Shown: in pieces, positions 21,395-33,899 of the stretch
How the letters are laid out: each line of letters begins with the position of its first letter
Numbering within the stretch: the stretch's first letter is position 1
Program-made: the position numbers and the translations under genes
The notes under the pieces: generated by a model
The model's database searches: none
Told to the model about the DNA's origin: nothing
What the model saw: only the letters and a program-made list of their open reading frames with translations
Assembly (NCBI GenBank): GCA_013407085.1
Contig: JACCGJ010000350.1
Coordinates: 1-64,000, forward strand
Direction: 5' to 3'
Length of the DNA stretch: 64,000 bases
DNA from: Atriophallophorus winterbourni
Lineage: Eukaryota > Platyhelminthes > Trematoda > Plagiorchiida > Microphallidae

Positions 21395-24154
21395 ATGACT
21401 TCTAATAACTTCAGCGACACAGCCCACCGCTCTGATATTTTCAATTTTACCCTTCCACCTTTCGGTACGCATAATCCTCGTCTATGGTTCGCTCAAGTTG
21501 AAGCAATTTTCGAATTTAGACGCATTACTAAACAGGAGAGTATGTACAACTTTGTTGTTGCACACTTACCCACCGAGGCTGCTACAGAGGTCGCCGATAT
21601 CATTTATGATAAACCAAAATCCGACCCGTATAACACACTGAAAAATGCGTTGATCAACAGAATAGCCGCATCAGATGAGCAAAATTTGCGTACATTGTTA
21701 GCAGGAGTAGAGATTGGTGACAAAACCCCTTCTCAGCTGTTACGACATATGATGCACCTTCAAGGGAAACAACCCCTGAATGAGTCTGTTTTACGTGAAC
21801 TATGGTTTCAAAACTTACCTGTAGATTTAAGAAAATCTCTTTCTGTTCTCGAGAAAGATATACCTCTACAGAAGCTAGCAGAAACCGCAGATCAAGTTCA
21901 TTCAGTGTACAGAGCCAAGTCACCATCTACCCTACAAGAAGTCACATTAAAGCCCGTGGTGGAAACTGAAGTACAAGAGCTTAAGCAACAAGTCGCTGAA
22001 TTGACCTCACAGATCTCAGCCCTAACAAAGATGTTCAACGATCGGCCATCAAGACTTAGCCGCAGTCGAACGCGCACTTCAAACAGAAGTTCATCCCGAG
22101 ACCGCTATAAACGCGAGCACAGCCTATGTCATTATCACCGCCGATTCGGCTCAAAGGCTAGAAAGTGCTTGCCATCCTGTAAACTTTACAAACCAGGGAA
22201 ACTTCAACGCCAGGCAGTAACAGCGACGACTTCACCTGGCAACAACATTAGTCGCCTATTTTATGTCACTGATTGTTCGAATAAATTGCGTTTTCTCATT
22301 GATACGGGTGCTGAGATAAGTGTAATCCCGCCCACACCACAGGAACGCAAGAACAAAACCTCATTGACATTACAGGCGGCAAACGGTACGCAGATCACCA
22401 CGTTCGGCCAACGTTCACTAACTTTAAACCTAGGCCTCAGACGTGATTTCCGTTGGATCTTTACCGTTGCAGACGTACGAAGCGCTATATTAGGTGCAGA
22501 TTTCCTTACACACTTTAACTTGTCCGTCGATTTGAAGTCCCGTAAACTTATCGACAACCTGACAGAGTTAAAAACCCTAGGAAAACCATGCCGTTCTGCG
22601 ATACAGTCTATTCGCGTATTACCACCGAATATTCCAGAACAATATAGCAGCTTATTGTCTGAATTCCCAGAAGTTTTCCGCCCAAACTCACCGAATAATG
22701 CGATTAAACACGACGTTAGACACCATATCGAAACACGCGGTCCCCCAGTCTTCACTCGACCAAGACGGTTAGCACCAGACAAATTGGCCATTGCTAAACG
22801 AGAGTTCGAGCATATGATGGAATTGGGCATCATTCGTCCATCAAAATCATCATGGGCCTCACCTCTCCACATGGTCGAAAAGAAGCAACATGGTGCATGG
22901 CGCCCTTGTGGTGATTATAGAGCACTGAACAAAATTACTGTTCCAGATAGGTATCCTATACCACACATCCACGACTTTGCCTTGGCACTTGAAGGAAAGA
23001 CCATCTTTTCCAAACTTGACTTGGTGCGTGCCTACAACCAGATACCAGTGGAACCAGAAGACGTGCCCAAAACAGCCATAACCACACCATTCGGACTTTT
23101 CGAATTCGTTCGAATGCCATTCGGTCTGCGCAACGCAGCACAGACATTTCAACGGTTCATGGATCAAGTTTTCTTGGGTCTCGATTTCGTCTTCGTTTAC
23201 ATCGATGACGTACTCATCGCTAGTAAATCGCCCACTGAACACTCTGAACATTTACATCGCGTCTTTTCACAACTGTCGAAGTACGGCATAGTCGTAAACC
23301 CCGATAAATGCGTATTTGGCGTCGAATCACTTGAAATTCTTGGACATCAAGTTGATTCCAAAGGTATCAGGCCATTAGAGCAAAAGGTTTCCGCCATAAA
23401 AGACTACCCATTACCCGAATCAATACGACAACTCCGTCGTTTCCTTGGTCTTGTGAATTACTACCGTCGATTCATTCCTCACTGTGCCGAGCTAATTCAA
23501 CCATTGACGGATTTACTCCGCAACAACAAACGCTCGTTAAATATGACGGACTCAGCTAAAACTGCTTTTGAACGCATTAAAAATGCGCTTAGCGAGGCAA
23601 CGTTGCTGAATCACTTACCGTCCGATCCTAATATCAAACTATTTTTATACACGGACGCGTCTAACGAAGCGATTGGTGCAACTTTGCAATATAGTCGCAA
23701 TGGAGAACTGTGCCCATTATCGTTTTTCTCAAAGAGACTGCAACCAGCTCAGGTTCGCTACAGTACGTTTGGCAGAGAATTGCTTGCAATCTATTATGCC
23801 ATCCGTCATTTCCGCCATTTACTTGAAGGGCGAGAATTCACGGTTTTAACTGATCATAAACCGCTCTGTTACGCCCTGCTTTCAAACACTGACCGCTACT
23901 CAGCTCGAGAAATTCGACAACTGGACTTCATTGCACAGTTTACCACCGACATCCGACATGTCTCAGGCCAAGATAACGTTGTCGCCGACGCCCTATCCCG
24001 TGGTCACCTCAATTCTATTACCAGCAACGTCCAATCACTAAAGATCGCAGCAGCTCAGCTTACCGACCAGGAGATACCTCAAATCCAACCACCCCTCCCA
24101 CCCAACCAATGGCTATACCCAGTCCTTCCCCACAGACTTTACGTTCTTGCTTGA
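21395..24154 (+). CDS. Gypsy E Gag-Pol polyprotein (Gag, protease, RT, RNase H), 919 aa
   Basis: Single uninterrupted frame. Gag occupies about residues 1-250 and ends in an unusual zinc knuckle ([20 protein letters not shown]2-H-X9-C-X3-C), the CHCC form that marks the CsRn1 group. Aspartic protease follows: [14 protein letters not shown] at about residue 300. Reverse transcriptase: [33 protein letters not shown] and the catalytic YIDDVLIAS at about residue 600. RNase [15 protein letters not shown] at about 748, [12 protein letters not shown], then [14 protein letters not shown]. After RNase H only about 50 residues remain, proline-rich, before the stop. The zinc-binding and DDE integrase domains, usually some 400 residues, are missing. 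All catalytic motifs present look intact, so reverse transcription could be functional while integration would need integrase supplied by another element. Confidence 0.95.
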   Translation: MTSNNFSDTAHRSDIFNFTLPPFGTHNPRLWFAQVEAIFEFRRITKQESMYNFVVAHLPTEAATEVADIIYDKPKSDPYNTLKNALINRIAASDEQNLRTLLAGVEIGDKTPSQLLRHMMHLQGKQPLNESVLRELWFQNLPVDLRKSLSVLEKDIPLQKLAETADQVHSVYRAKSPSTLQEVTLKPVVETEVQELKQQVAELTSQISALTKMFNDRPSRLSRSRTRTSNRSSSRDRYKREHSLCHYHRRFGSKARKCLPSCKLYKPGKLQRQAVTATTSPGNNISRLFYVTDCSNKLRFLIDTGAEISVIPPTPQERKNKTSLTLQAANGTQITTFGQRSLTLNLGLRRDFRWIFTVADVRSAILGADFLTHFNLSVDLKSRKLIDNLTELKTLGKPCRSAIQSIRVLPPNIPEQYSSLLSEFPEVFRPNSPNNAIKHDVRHHIETRGPPVFTRPRRLAPDKLAIAKREFEHMMELGIIRPSKSSWASPLHMVEKKQHGAWRPCGDYRALNKITVPDRYPIPHIHDFALALEGKTIFSKLDLVRAYNQIPVEPEDVPKTAITTPFGLFEFVRMPFGLRNAAQTFQRFMDQVFLGLDFVFVYIDDVLIASKSPTEHSEHLHRVFSQLSKYGIVVNPDKCVFGVESLEILGHQVDSKGIRPLEQKVSAIKDYPLPESIRQLRRFLGLVNYYRRFIPHCAELIQPLTDLLRNNKRSLNMTDSAKTAFERIKNALSEATLLNHLPSDPNIKLFLYTDASNEAIGATLQYSRNGELCPLSFFSKRLQPAQVRYSTFGRELLAIYYAIRHFRHLLEGREFTVLTDHKPLCYALLSNTDRYSAREIRQLDFIAQFTTDIRHVSGQDNVVADALSRGHLNSITSNVQSLKIAAAQLTDQEIPQIQPPLPPNQWLYPVLPHRLYVLA

Positions 24155-24257
24155 AAAGAACCCAACACACACGATCTGGCCGTATTGTTACTTGGCCAAA
24201 GAAACTTGAGACTTACTTCACTTAAAATGTTTCGAGCGTTTCCATTTTTTTCCAACG

Positions 24258-24274
24258 CTCTAGGGGGGGAGATG
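24258..24274 (+). promoter_or_regulatory. Gypsy E polypurine tract
   Basis: The run taggggggagatg ends immediately before the right LTR at 24275, as expected for the plus-strand primer of an LTR retrotransposon. Confidence 0.75.
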
Positions 24275-24756
24275 TGTCGAGCTTGTACAAACCTATTTTT
24301 ACTTAACAATTTTTCTGTTAAAAATCTATTGTACAGTTTTTGATATCTTCAGTTCAATTTGTTCTGACAATATCGGTTCGCTCAGACGATCGATAGTACT
24401 ATTGATTTTTCGATTTCCCGTTAACGTTATTACTCACATTTCATCGATTCTTTGTTCGATAACTGAGTGAACACAATTCTTCTGCTGAATACAATTTTGT
24501 ACATAATCAACTTATCACTTAATACAATATACTTCTGTTGTGTGCGTTACCCGCGTTCTCGGTCGATCTGGGCTTTGGGAATTCCGTCTCGGGAACGTAA
24601 CATTGCGAGTAGAAATATTGAAGTCATTACAAGAACAAGGAATATCCAAAGGAGGATTGCGGATTATATGTACGTGGATCGAAAGAACTGTTAGTGAGTC
24701 AGATTGCTTATTTTGGTATTGCGAGTTTTGTATACTAACTTGACTGGTCCACTACA
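24275..24756 (+). repeat. Gypsy E 3' LTR
   Basis: Direct repeat of 20757-21236. Differences seen are mainly a block near cagacaatat/cagacaatac, one T insertion and three single changes. Followed by the AGCT duplication. Confidence 0.95.
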
Positions 24757-26400
24757 AGCTACTTGGAACCAACTTGTCCTCAGTGCAAACGCATTAATGG
24801 TCACCCCTGATTGGATAGCATTAATAAACAATGAAAAGCTTCCAGGCTCCTGCTATGTCTGTGTTCGTTGCAGAGCTAAATCATTGCACGATGCCGATAC
24901 TTTTAAAGCCAAATTAGAAAATAGACGGGCCAGTTTTGAGTTGAGCCTTCAACGTGTGAAAGAAATATTGGAAAATCATGTGAGTACCCAAGTGATCACT
25001 GATGTAAGCCATCACATCAATACAACGATGTCGGAGCCACAACTAAAGGAATCCGAGACTAAATCTATTGGTGTGCCAAAATTCTGAATGCGTACCTACT
25101 CAAGACAGATCCTGACTCAAACTGCCGCATATATCTCGATGAACCATTGTGAGAAAGGATGGGTAACTTGAACGCCAGGGAAAAACGATATCACGAAGTA
25201 TAGTACTTGGAGTACCAGAAAATACTTCTGGAGCACTGATTCAGGAAACCGTAGATCACGACATCAATCAATGGCGCTACATTGCGTGTTCTCTAGATAT
25301 TTCTAATGCCGTTGTTGTGGACACTTTTGGTGATCCATTTTCGTCCACCTTTAAAGGGTGTGGACGAAACCTCTAAAGATTATGTTATTGACCAGCTCTA
25401 TGGCCGAACTCGTAAGGTCGGAATGGAAAAATGAAATCGAACATTACCCAATGATGTTATACTTAGCCCACCAAAACCCAATGTCATAAGTCAAAAACTC
25501 TTCCGTCTGGAGACAGCGGATAGCAGCGTTTCCATCTAAATGGAAGAAATCAATACATTGGAAAACGTTGTAGGTCTGGCTCAAATCGAGTCAGACTGAG
25601 CAAATCACACCAAAACCTAATTTTCGATTCAAGATGTCGGCGACCAATAAGCAGCTCACATGTTTCATTATCTCAGGCACTGACTCTTTAGATGGATCTG
25701 ACATCACACTTTTTAACGCCTTATCACATACCACATGATTCATCACTACTTGTTAAGACCGACTTCAGAGAAGCCGGACCAATAACTTAAGTTTACACTC
25801 CATCATTACTCACGACAAATACAATTAAGTGCATCTATACAAACGCAAACAGCCTTATCAATAAATTAATCGAATTGTCCGAGATTTGTAATGAAACGTC
25901 GTTAGACATAATTGCAGTAGCAGAAACGAGGTTCCATGCCTCATTGTCTGATAATAAACTCTCTTTGCCAGCGTTACTTTATAGGTGATGGCGGAGGAGC
26001 AGCACTCTAATTCAAGCAATCGTTTATCTGTAGAGCTATGAACGACCAGACCCTTGATATAACATACATACTTTGGTGCTCTCTGACTCTTACTTCAAGA
26101 GATCAATGCATTATTGGAGTGATCTATCGTTATCCAACAGCAACTTTCGACCTAAACAATAAACTGATTAATGCTTTGCGCTAAGTAACAACGCGGTACA
26201 ATACTCAAATATTAGTAATGGGGGATTTCAAATTTCTTCAGCTCTATAGCCGGGAGGATTATCTAAGAGAGAAACCTAAATATGAACTTCGAACCGTTTT
26301 GGATTGCGCACCCCTTTATAACCACGTTTTTGTATTTACTCGTATGAAGGGATCTGACCAGCCATCTAGTTCGGACTTAATACTTACACCAGATCCCTAA
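24757..26400 (+). pseudogene. LINE F: ORF1 remainder and endonuclease fragment
   Basis: Continues LINE F right of Gypsy E. The PHD-like part reads LMVTPDWIALINNEKLPGSC and YVCVRCRAKS, parallel to DLVSIINGDNCPGVCYVCLV of LINE H ORF1. It is open to 25084, after which the frame is broken. An endonuclease remnant lies at about 25800-26400: ILWCSLTLTSRDQ, IIGVIYRYP, LVMGDFKF and PSSSDLILTPDP. No reverse transcriptase of this element follows; the next coding match, from 26995, is a different LINE (M). Inactive. Confidence 0.7.
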
Positions 26401-26994
26401 ATAATAAGAATATTAGGTTCGCATCTGGGGAGACTGTATGCCGTATATTTCGTTCTTTTTCACAGCAGGCATTCATTTGGAGTATTTGGAAGTTGGTTGC
26501 ACTATTATAACGGTGGTTAGCGGTCATCAGTTTGAAACAACAGATCTGTCAGTTTCAGTTTAGTACAATTATGGATAGAAGGATAGGTATTGTCGCCATC
26601 TAATTAAATATTTTTGTAAAACGTTGATTTGCATGACTTTGCAAAAAATGAGATCATGTCTAACAAACCGCTTATGATTTCTGAATACGGTAACCAATTA
26701 TCTGGATAAGGATTTAGCACAGATTGCCGGCTGTTAAAATATGTCTGATGTATATTGGTTGTCATCTTAGAAAATGTGTAATAGATTTCGCAAGCTATTG
26801 ATTCTTTCACTCATAGGTAGGCACAATTATAGCTGTGTCCCCCGATTATACTTATGCGAACCGCTGAATTTCAACATAAACATTGATTCATTTGGGTCGA
26901 ATGTGCGTGATCTTGTGGCTTATCATTGTTCAGATGCTGCAAAATGGGCTAAATACGAGTCAATTCGTTTTCGAATGGTTCTATCCTGTAGGAA
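26401..26994. other. Unassigned stretch between LINE F and LINE M
   Basis: AT-rich. It may hold the remains of LINE M ORF1, but no motif supports this. Confidence 0.3.
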
Positions 26995-29040
26995 GTGTTT
27001 ACACCGTTGAAATTCATTTTTCTATTATTAAATGCATGGTCGAGTACTTCTGAGCTTCATATCCTTCAACATATCTTGCTCTTAAGCCCGTCCGAAATAG
27101 TTCTCATAACAGAGAGGTGTACATCTCATGACGTTCCTGACGTTTCACTTGAACTAGCCAACTATTTCATGTTTCGTAGGAACCGCACTCACACCCGTGA
27201 TGGTGGTATTCTCAGTTATGTTAGTACAGATTTTCCGGCAGAAATATACAGTTCTCATATTTAAGAAGATCTAGATGACTCAATTTGTATCACCATACCC
27301 TCTGTTGATGCTCTCATAGGGCCATTTATAACCCAACATCTCCCTTTACACTCACTATTGATGAGCTTATAAATGTCTTCACTGAGGAATTTATTGCCCC
27401 TCTCAGCAATAAAATTATTGCTGGGGATATTGACATGCCATGCATCTGCTCGAAATACCCCCACTTTTTGAATAAATTTTCAGCATTCGCTAAAACGATT
27501 AATCTTTTAGGTTTTACACAATCTGTGAGTAGGCCTACAAGACTATCCAGCATTTTAGACCTGATCTTCATTCTATGTACTGATCCCAGCAACGTTGAAA
27601 TTTCAGCTCCACTACCCAGATGCGACCACAATATTGTAACTTGCGTTCTGCGCCTTTTTCGGAAGCCGGCATAGATTCACAACGATGAGAACGTTTATAT
27701 CAACCGGACTAAGTTTTCGATTCTTCTCAGAGACAACGACTGGACCGAAATATTTTTCTTCAGACTTTAATAGTATTTCTTCGATTTTCCATGATAACCT
27801 CTTGGCATGCCTTCGGAGTTCGTCTACCTCTCATATCAGGAGATGCAAACATAACCTGATAACCCTTCTCGAAAAAAAGATTTCTCGGCTCTCTGCTTTG
27901 GCGAATCAGAAGTTTGACTTTTTCCCTGTTATACGCTGACATAAGCTATGTAACTCTCTCAGGAATTAAAATTCGCTTTCTAGAGCGTCAGGAAAGAAAG
28001 GCTTTAAGCAGTGACTCAAAGACTAAGTCCTTGAGTTCTCTTACGAAGAATAGATGTATACCATTGAAACGTGACATTTCTTTAATTATATATCAAAAAT
28101 ATAATAAGGATGTAGACACTACTGACCCACCCACAATAAGTCAGGCTTTCTCTTTATTATACACCAGCTGATTTATTAATAACATTTGCCATCCACCGGC
28201 AAACAATAACGTTCCCTTAAATACTATTGACTCCTTTACTTTGACTTTACAAGAAGCAAAGGACATTTCCCGTCGAAGTAATATTTCTTACAAGCCCGAT
28301 GATGTAGGTTCTATATCAGCCATCTTACACAACAGCAGTGAAGATTTTTCTTATCTCTTATTAAATATTTTCAATATTTCTCTTAAATCCGGAATTTTTC
28401 CAACTCATTGGAAACACTCGGTTAGTATCCCTTGTTTAAAATCTGGTAATTGGAACCTCGTTACGAATTATCGCCCTATTAATCATACTCCTATTCTCAA
28501 TAGGTTATTCAAAAAGTTAATTAAGAAATCTTTGTTGGACTAACTTATCCCTGATGTGTACTCCCCAGTCCAACATAATAATAAACCTAAAATAAACCTA
28601 AACAAAAATCTTGTGCAACCTGCTAGTTGGAATATTCAGTTCACTAGACCAAGGATTATCAGTTATTATTGTATTCCTAGACAAAAGCGAAACTTTCGAT
28701 CGCGTTCCTCATACGCTACTCCTTTTAAAGTTAGCATATTTAGGTATTCGTGATCCTTTATTAAGCTGGTTTTATTCTTTTCTGTCTGATCGCACCTTTT
28801 CAGTTAACGTTAGCGGTGTTGCTCTACCTAATCAACCGATTCCAAGTGGCGTAATTCAGAACAGCGTTCTAGGCCCCCTTCTTATTCTTATCTATGTAAA
28901 TGATCTGCAAACTGTTGTGAACCACTCTTAACTTTTTATCTTCGCTGATGACATAAAATTCGTCCTATCATTTCCACTTAATGAAATGCCAATCACTCTG
29001 ATATCCCGTAACACTGATCTTGCATCTCTATCAAGCTGGG
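26995..29040 (+). pseudogene. LINE M: CR1-like endonuclease and reverse transcriptase (decayed, split)
   Basis: Endonuclease pieces at about 27080-27670: PSEIVLITERCTSHDVP, IAGDIDMPCICSKYPH, SSILDLIFI, and the DHN motif near 27630. Reverse transcriptase from about 28290: WKHSVSIPCLKSGNWNLVTN, YRPINHTPIL, then IVFLDKSETFDRVPHTLLLL, NQPIPSGVIQNSVLGPLLIL and FADDIKFV at about 28945. Several stops and frameshifts. The frame breaks off at LSSWGAQG (29040), where two minus-strand LINEs are inserted. It resumes near 32015 and again near 35451. Confidence 0.8.
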
Positions 29041-30215
29041 GCGCGCAAGGATAATAATAATATTATCGTATATTCTTGGATACACCAAGTCATGCCATGC
29101 ATGATCATTTGTTTTCATGAATAAGTACATCAAATAAAACGGTAATTTTACAAATGTTAAGGTCAAACATAAATACTTTTTTGTTAACAACCATAAAAAT
29201 AGTTGGATAACATTTGTACATATGAAAGCTCGTTTAAAACATAAAATTGATAGAATATTGGGAAAATTAATGATAAAAAATCATGTTTTTAACGAAAACA
29301 ACAGTGATTGTTTGAAATGGGTTAATTACAGTTTGGTTAGGTCAGAATCGCAATGTTTATTCATGTACGATGTTCCAAATGCAATTTCAAAAGCAATTAA
29401 GCGTATAAGGAGTTCACTTCATCGGGTTACGGAGGTGAGAGTTGCATCGCCCTTTCAAGAATTGCGAGAGTGTATTTTGTTGAATTTCAACAATTCTGAA
29501 AAGTAAATTCTCAAGAAAAAAGTTATATGTCATAATAAAAAATTTTTTATTGCTTAAAAAATATTAAAAGCCTTTTATGCCGTATAAGTATAAATTATCT
29601 ATAGTTGTATTGATTATAAATAGCTTACCTAATGTTTACGGAGATAAAAAGGAATTGAGTTGCTTTTTAAATTCAGTTTGTGAAGTGCTGAATCTTATAT
29701 TATTAGGAAGTAAATTTCATAAACGAGAATATTTATAAATAAAGAAATCTTTTCGTACACCATTGTGGATTTTCGGTATAATATTTTGTTTTTGTGGTGA
29801 AGATTATATACTTCAGAGTTTTTGAAATCTAATTGTAAATCAATGTCGATCATATCTTTTTCCAATATTCTGTAAAAGTGTATAAGATTTTGTTTTATTC
29901 TTTGAAACCATAATGGTTCCAATCCTAGGATCTGAAATCTTCCCTTAGATGAATGCTTATCCGAACTGGTGGTAATGGATCGTGTGAAAGAACGTTGGAT
30001 GCTTTCTAAAGCACAATTATCAGACTGAGTAATGTTGCTAGATATAATATTGCAGTAATCTAATATAGGTAGTGAATGTAACTTGTAGAGTTCTAGCTTG
30101 CACTGGGGCAGAGAGATGAATCTATGAAGTAAACCTATATTATTTTTTTGTTTAGATATCAAGTATCAAATTTGTTCATGAAATTTAAGTGATCCAAAAT
30201 ATCGATAACCTAAAT
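29041..30215 (-). mobile_element. 5'-truncated CR1-like LINE inserted in LINE M
   Basis: On the minus strand the C-terminal reverse transcriptase region is read at 29695-30162 (LHSLPILDYCNIISSNIT, LESIQRSFTRSITTSS, LEPLWFQRIKQNLIHFYRIL), followed by a long AT-rich 3' untranslated region. The end at 29041-29105 carries two hairpins (catgc atg gcatg; cttgg tgtat ccaag) and an (ATT)n tail. The palm is missing. It abuts another minus-strand LINE on its right. Confidence 0.75.
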
Positions 30216-32014
30216 AGATAAATAAATGAATGAATTTTATTCTTGGAAATCCAAGGCATGTTAAACATGATCAATAATTTCCAAAAGCTTTGCACAATCA
30301 GAATATAGTATGTACATTTGCAAAACAATTCGTTCAAGGTCATTTGTTTCAGCGGAATTTAACGTTCAATAATCATAAATTTAACGGTATTTAAAGTTGC
30401 TTTCAGGTAATCGGTACGTGATCTGATACAGTACGAAAACACAGGTATTGTGAGGAAAAGTCTAGAATGTTTTCGGCAACACTGATGTTCAACGGATAAG
30501 GTCCATCGAAGATGCGTGAAGAATCTCTATTGTTGATGTTCCAAACTTTTTATTTTGATTGTTTAAAATAGATTCATCTTTCCCGAACATGAACCGTTTT
30601 CTTGTCCGCTAGGCGAAGGTGATTTGTTCCACTAGTTTTAGGTATGGGGGCCAGTTTCATTTTGGTGCGGATTGAGAATTTTGCTGTAGAGAAAATACTG
30701 AGAAGCGAGAGAATGTTGTTTCGAACGTTATGAACATTTATTTATTATCAATACCCAGGAATGCCATTATTATATAAATCATCAGGTAGAACATTTGAAT
30801 TAAGTAGATTGCGAATTGTTTCTATGGTAAGAAATGAGTGAGTGAGTAAGAAATGAAGCTAGATGTGATTTGAATTCATTTAAAGAGGAACTGAGTCTTA
30901 TATATTTTGGAAGAAGATTCCACAGTTAAACATATTTAGTCAAGAAGAAACTGTTCCTTACTTTAGTACGAAACCTTCGTAATTTTATAGTTTTTTCACT
31001 GTTTCTCAAGCTATATTTAAAATCATGCCGTATATGAAGATTCGAACGTATTTCCATTTTATCCGTTGACAGTATTTTAAAGAATAAGATGAGGTTATGC
31101 TTGAGTCTGCGAAACCATAGGGGATCGAGATTCAGTTGTATACATCTTTCTCTATAGGATTGTTTGGTGGTATAACCGATGATTGATTTTGAGAAAGTAC
31201 GTTGTATCTTTTCTAAAACTATGCTATCCGTTTTATTTATATTAGTATATATTATCCTACAATAGTCAAAGATAAGAATGGTGTATGCTTTATACATTTC
31301 TATTTTACAATGATGCTGAATTATAGATCTGCGTATAATATTCATACTTTGTCTGGCTTTAGTAATAAGGTGGCGTACACACCTCAACGTACACGTAGAC
31401 ATTGTGCTGGTTGTAGTGGTGTATTATTTAAGTTGATTGAATCTTTTGGTATTATAGAGTTGAAATTTATGAAAGTAGATTTATTGGTGGAGAACTCAAG
31501 TCCGTTTCGAATACTCCGTTAAAGTAGATCATCCAGGTCTTGGTTTAATTTCGCTATTCTGGTTAGATGGAAAGGCTATTGCGACTTTTATATCATCTGC
31601 AAACTAAAAGATCTTACAGTGTGTTAGGACAGATAGTATATCGTTAATAAATATCGAGAAGAGTAGTGGACCTAGAACGCTTCCTTGTATGACTCCGCTT
31701 GGAATTGGTAAAGTTGTTTAACGGTAGCCTATCTAGTGATTGTGTCACGTAATTTCAAAATTCTATTTGACAAGTGACACAAGATTTTCTGTTGAGAAAT
31801 CCGTGCTGGTTTGATATGAAATTGTTTGGTGTCAAGTATGCTAGGGTGGCCTGTCTGCCAAGCCTCTTAAACATTCTAGCTAGAAGTGGTGTGTGATTAT
31901 TGGGTCGATAGTTGGTAACTGTATGTAGTGATCCGGACTTATGTCGAGGAATAACAACGGAATGTTTCTATTTTACGGGGAAGGTTCCTGATTTGATATG
32001 GAGATTTGATTATG
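30216..32014 (-). mobile_element. 5'-truncated CR1-like LINE, decayed, inserted in LINE M
   Basis: The minus-strand 3' end at 30216 has a short A/T tail and the hairpin words cttggatttccaag and catgtttaacatg. The 3' untranslated region (30280-30920) is almost the same as 41660-42300. The C-terminal reverse transcriptase lies at 30926-31402 (IFDYCRIIYTNINKTDSIVL, EKIQRTFSKSIIGYTTK, LDPLWFRRLKHNLIL). Palm remnants continue upstream to about 31990 (FADDIKVA-like near 31600; NQHGFLNRKSCVTCQIE near 31800; WKHSVVIPRHKSGS near 31960) with stops. Confidence 0.75.
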
Positions 32015-32342
32015 TGGATTAGAATTTTCGGCTCCTAAGACAAACCATATGGGATTACGTTGCTTAATCCCTGTGTCACACTTACATTAAATGGCTCAAC
32101 CATAACTTCTTCTGCAGAAGTTAGGGACCTCAGATTTAGGTATTGCTTTTCTCTCAACTTTATTGAGCAAGCAAGACATCTACTTACGAGATAACGACAA
32201 AACGCTTTTTTCATTAACCATAATTTCCTCTTTCGCGAAAGTAAAATTGCACTATGTGGAATGAAGATCCTGCCAATTCTTGATTATTGTAATATCATCT
32301 ATTCTCACATGGGAAGGCAGTATTGTTTTCTCTTAGAGAGAC
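32015..32342 (+). pseudogene. LINE M reverse transcriptase, second segment
   Basis: Resumes the LINE M frame after the minus-strand insertions: LNGSTITSSAEVRDLRF, ARHLLTR, KILPILDYCNIIYSH. It ends at LLERL, where an LTR element begins; the continuation QRTFIKI is at 35451. Confidence 0.6.
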
Positions 32343-32564
32343 TGTAAAAACATTGTTTTACTGTACCAAAAAATTGATACACACTTCCCGTGGATTCGTG
32401 TTCCGTAATTGCTTCCGCCGTACCTATGTGCACATTTTGGCTACCGCGATAAATCTTCCATCTTCTGTGCCTTTTTTCCAACATTCTTGAGGACATTATT
32501 GTAGTAGTCAAACTACTACAAATTCGTGATCCCGAAGTGATGCACGAATCCTTTGTGAACTACA
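32343..32564 (+). repeat. Left LTR of the second LTR element
   Basis: Begins tgtaaaaacattg and ends gtgaactaca. Its first 150 bp match 35292-35447. Directly followed by the tRNA-Trp-like primer-site word. Confidence 0.6.
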
Positions 32565-32576
32565 ATTGGTGAGCCC

Positions 32577-33400
32577 AATATTCAAGCACCATTCGCGAAT
32601 TTTTTCCGGGACGTCATTTTTAAGAAATCAAGATAACCTAATGGAGTTACCTAGATCCTGTGCGGAAGTTAGAAGTAACTTCTCCCTAAATAAATACGCT
32701 AAATTCTGGAATATTCTTCCGAAAAACATGAGACTTTGTACCTCACTATGTGATTTTAAATCCCATCTGAATTCATTTCTCACAGTTGAAAAATTATTGA
32801 AACTTCTCAGCCTAGATGTCTCATTATATGAACTATACAATCATGGCATTGCTGGATATTAACAGTGATATCAGTTTTTCAACTTTCATAATGAACAGCC
32901 ACTCCGTCCCTTAGTATTTATTTTCCAGATTACATCTTTACATCTATATGAAGAATTCCGGTTCACAAACGAGTCAACACTGCGACGCCGAATCTTCTAC
33001 GAATATCCAAAAAAGACACTCTCCATTCAGAACATATATTCGACAATAATAATGTGTTCCAATTGAACATTTTTGAAGATTCTGACTCTTCGAAATTCCT
33101 CACATCTTCGATGTTCCGGTCCATTGTTATTTAATATTCTTCGTGTCATTTTTTCCCTCACACGATTTTCTTTTCATACAATAACTGCTCATATATTGAA
33201 TTTCTGTAAAACTGATTGATTATCATTTACCTTGACCATTTTAACCAACGAAAAAATTACCAGCACGTATGATCTTGAAAATGTTAATAATTATTGTTCA
33301 TTTTTTATGCTTCATCTATACAAACAACTTTGATAATTATCGATCATGCTTAGCATGCCTTGGAATTCCAAGAATAAAATATTTATTTATTTATTTATTT
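32577..33400 (+). mobile_element. 5'-truncated LINE F-type 3' end
   Basis: Encodes the last part of a CR1-like reverse transcriptase (32640-32862: NLMELPRSCAEVRSNFSLNK, YAKFWNILPKNMRL, CDFKSHLNSFL), then a 3' untranslated region that is nearly the same as 48760-49248. It ends with the two 3' hairpins, AATAAA and a (TTTA)n tail. Confidence 0.75.
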
Positions 33401-33899
33401 TCCCGATTCAAATCGGCATTATTTCAGGTTAATTTGTTACCTCCTTTCATCACGCATTGCATGAGCACGCCATATGCGTCACCTAACTACACTCGTTGAT
33501 CGATTCACAAGTAGGGTTAGAACACAATCTACAATGCAGACAGTTTACATTATTTACTGCTTATAACCCCGTCGTACATTAATAAACTGATCCTCGGGTA
33601 GGGACTCTCCTAGAGAGACTACGCACCAGGATTTTGTCAGTCATTTCACGACTGACACGATATATCTTAGGTACAACAATTCATATTTCTACAACGTGTG
33701 TGATAGACTGGCCACTCTCCTTCGACCTCAGCGAAATTGTTGCAGTGCAAGCTACCGATGCCGGCATCGCACAGCTCAGGGACGCCTGTTCTTTCATCAC
33801 ACCTCTACCCTTGCCCGATGGCATGGGCGATACCCTTTGCGACTTATCGCCAAGCGCTTTCCGACTACTTACCCTGTATGCGTTTAGACTGCGCATTAA
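33401..33899 (+). pseudogene. Gypsy pol fragment (region before integrase) inside the second LTR element
   Basis: At about 33700-33890 a plus-strand frame reads IDWPLSFDLSEIVAVQATDA, GIAQLRDACSF and PLPLPDGMGDTLCDLSP, the kind of linker found between RNase H and integrase in CsRn1-like elements. It is cut at 33897 by a minus-strand LINE tail. A small hairpin (gtcagtc / gactgac) lies near 33636. The assignment rests on style and is moderate. Confidence 0.45.

Larger units (their letters stand above)
20757..24756 (+). mobile_element. Gypsy E: complete CsRn1-type LTR retrotransposon lacking integrase
   Basis: A 4.0-kb element bounded by LTRs that start TGTCGAG and end CCACTACA, with a 4-bp target duplication AGCT (20753-20756 and 24757-24760). 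It contains a tRNA-Trp-like primer site, one open gag-pro-RT-RNase H frame and a polypurine tract before the right LTR. The integrase block expected between RNase H and the polypurine tract is missing. LTRs differ at roughly eight sites by eye (about 98% identity), so the insertion is fairly recent. It interrupts LINE F ORF1. Confidence 0.95.

Noticed and set aside
29222..29506. 94-codon plus-strand frame in AT-rich DNA
   Set aside because: Falls in the 3' untranslated region of a minus-strand LINE; no motif supports it.
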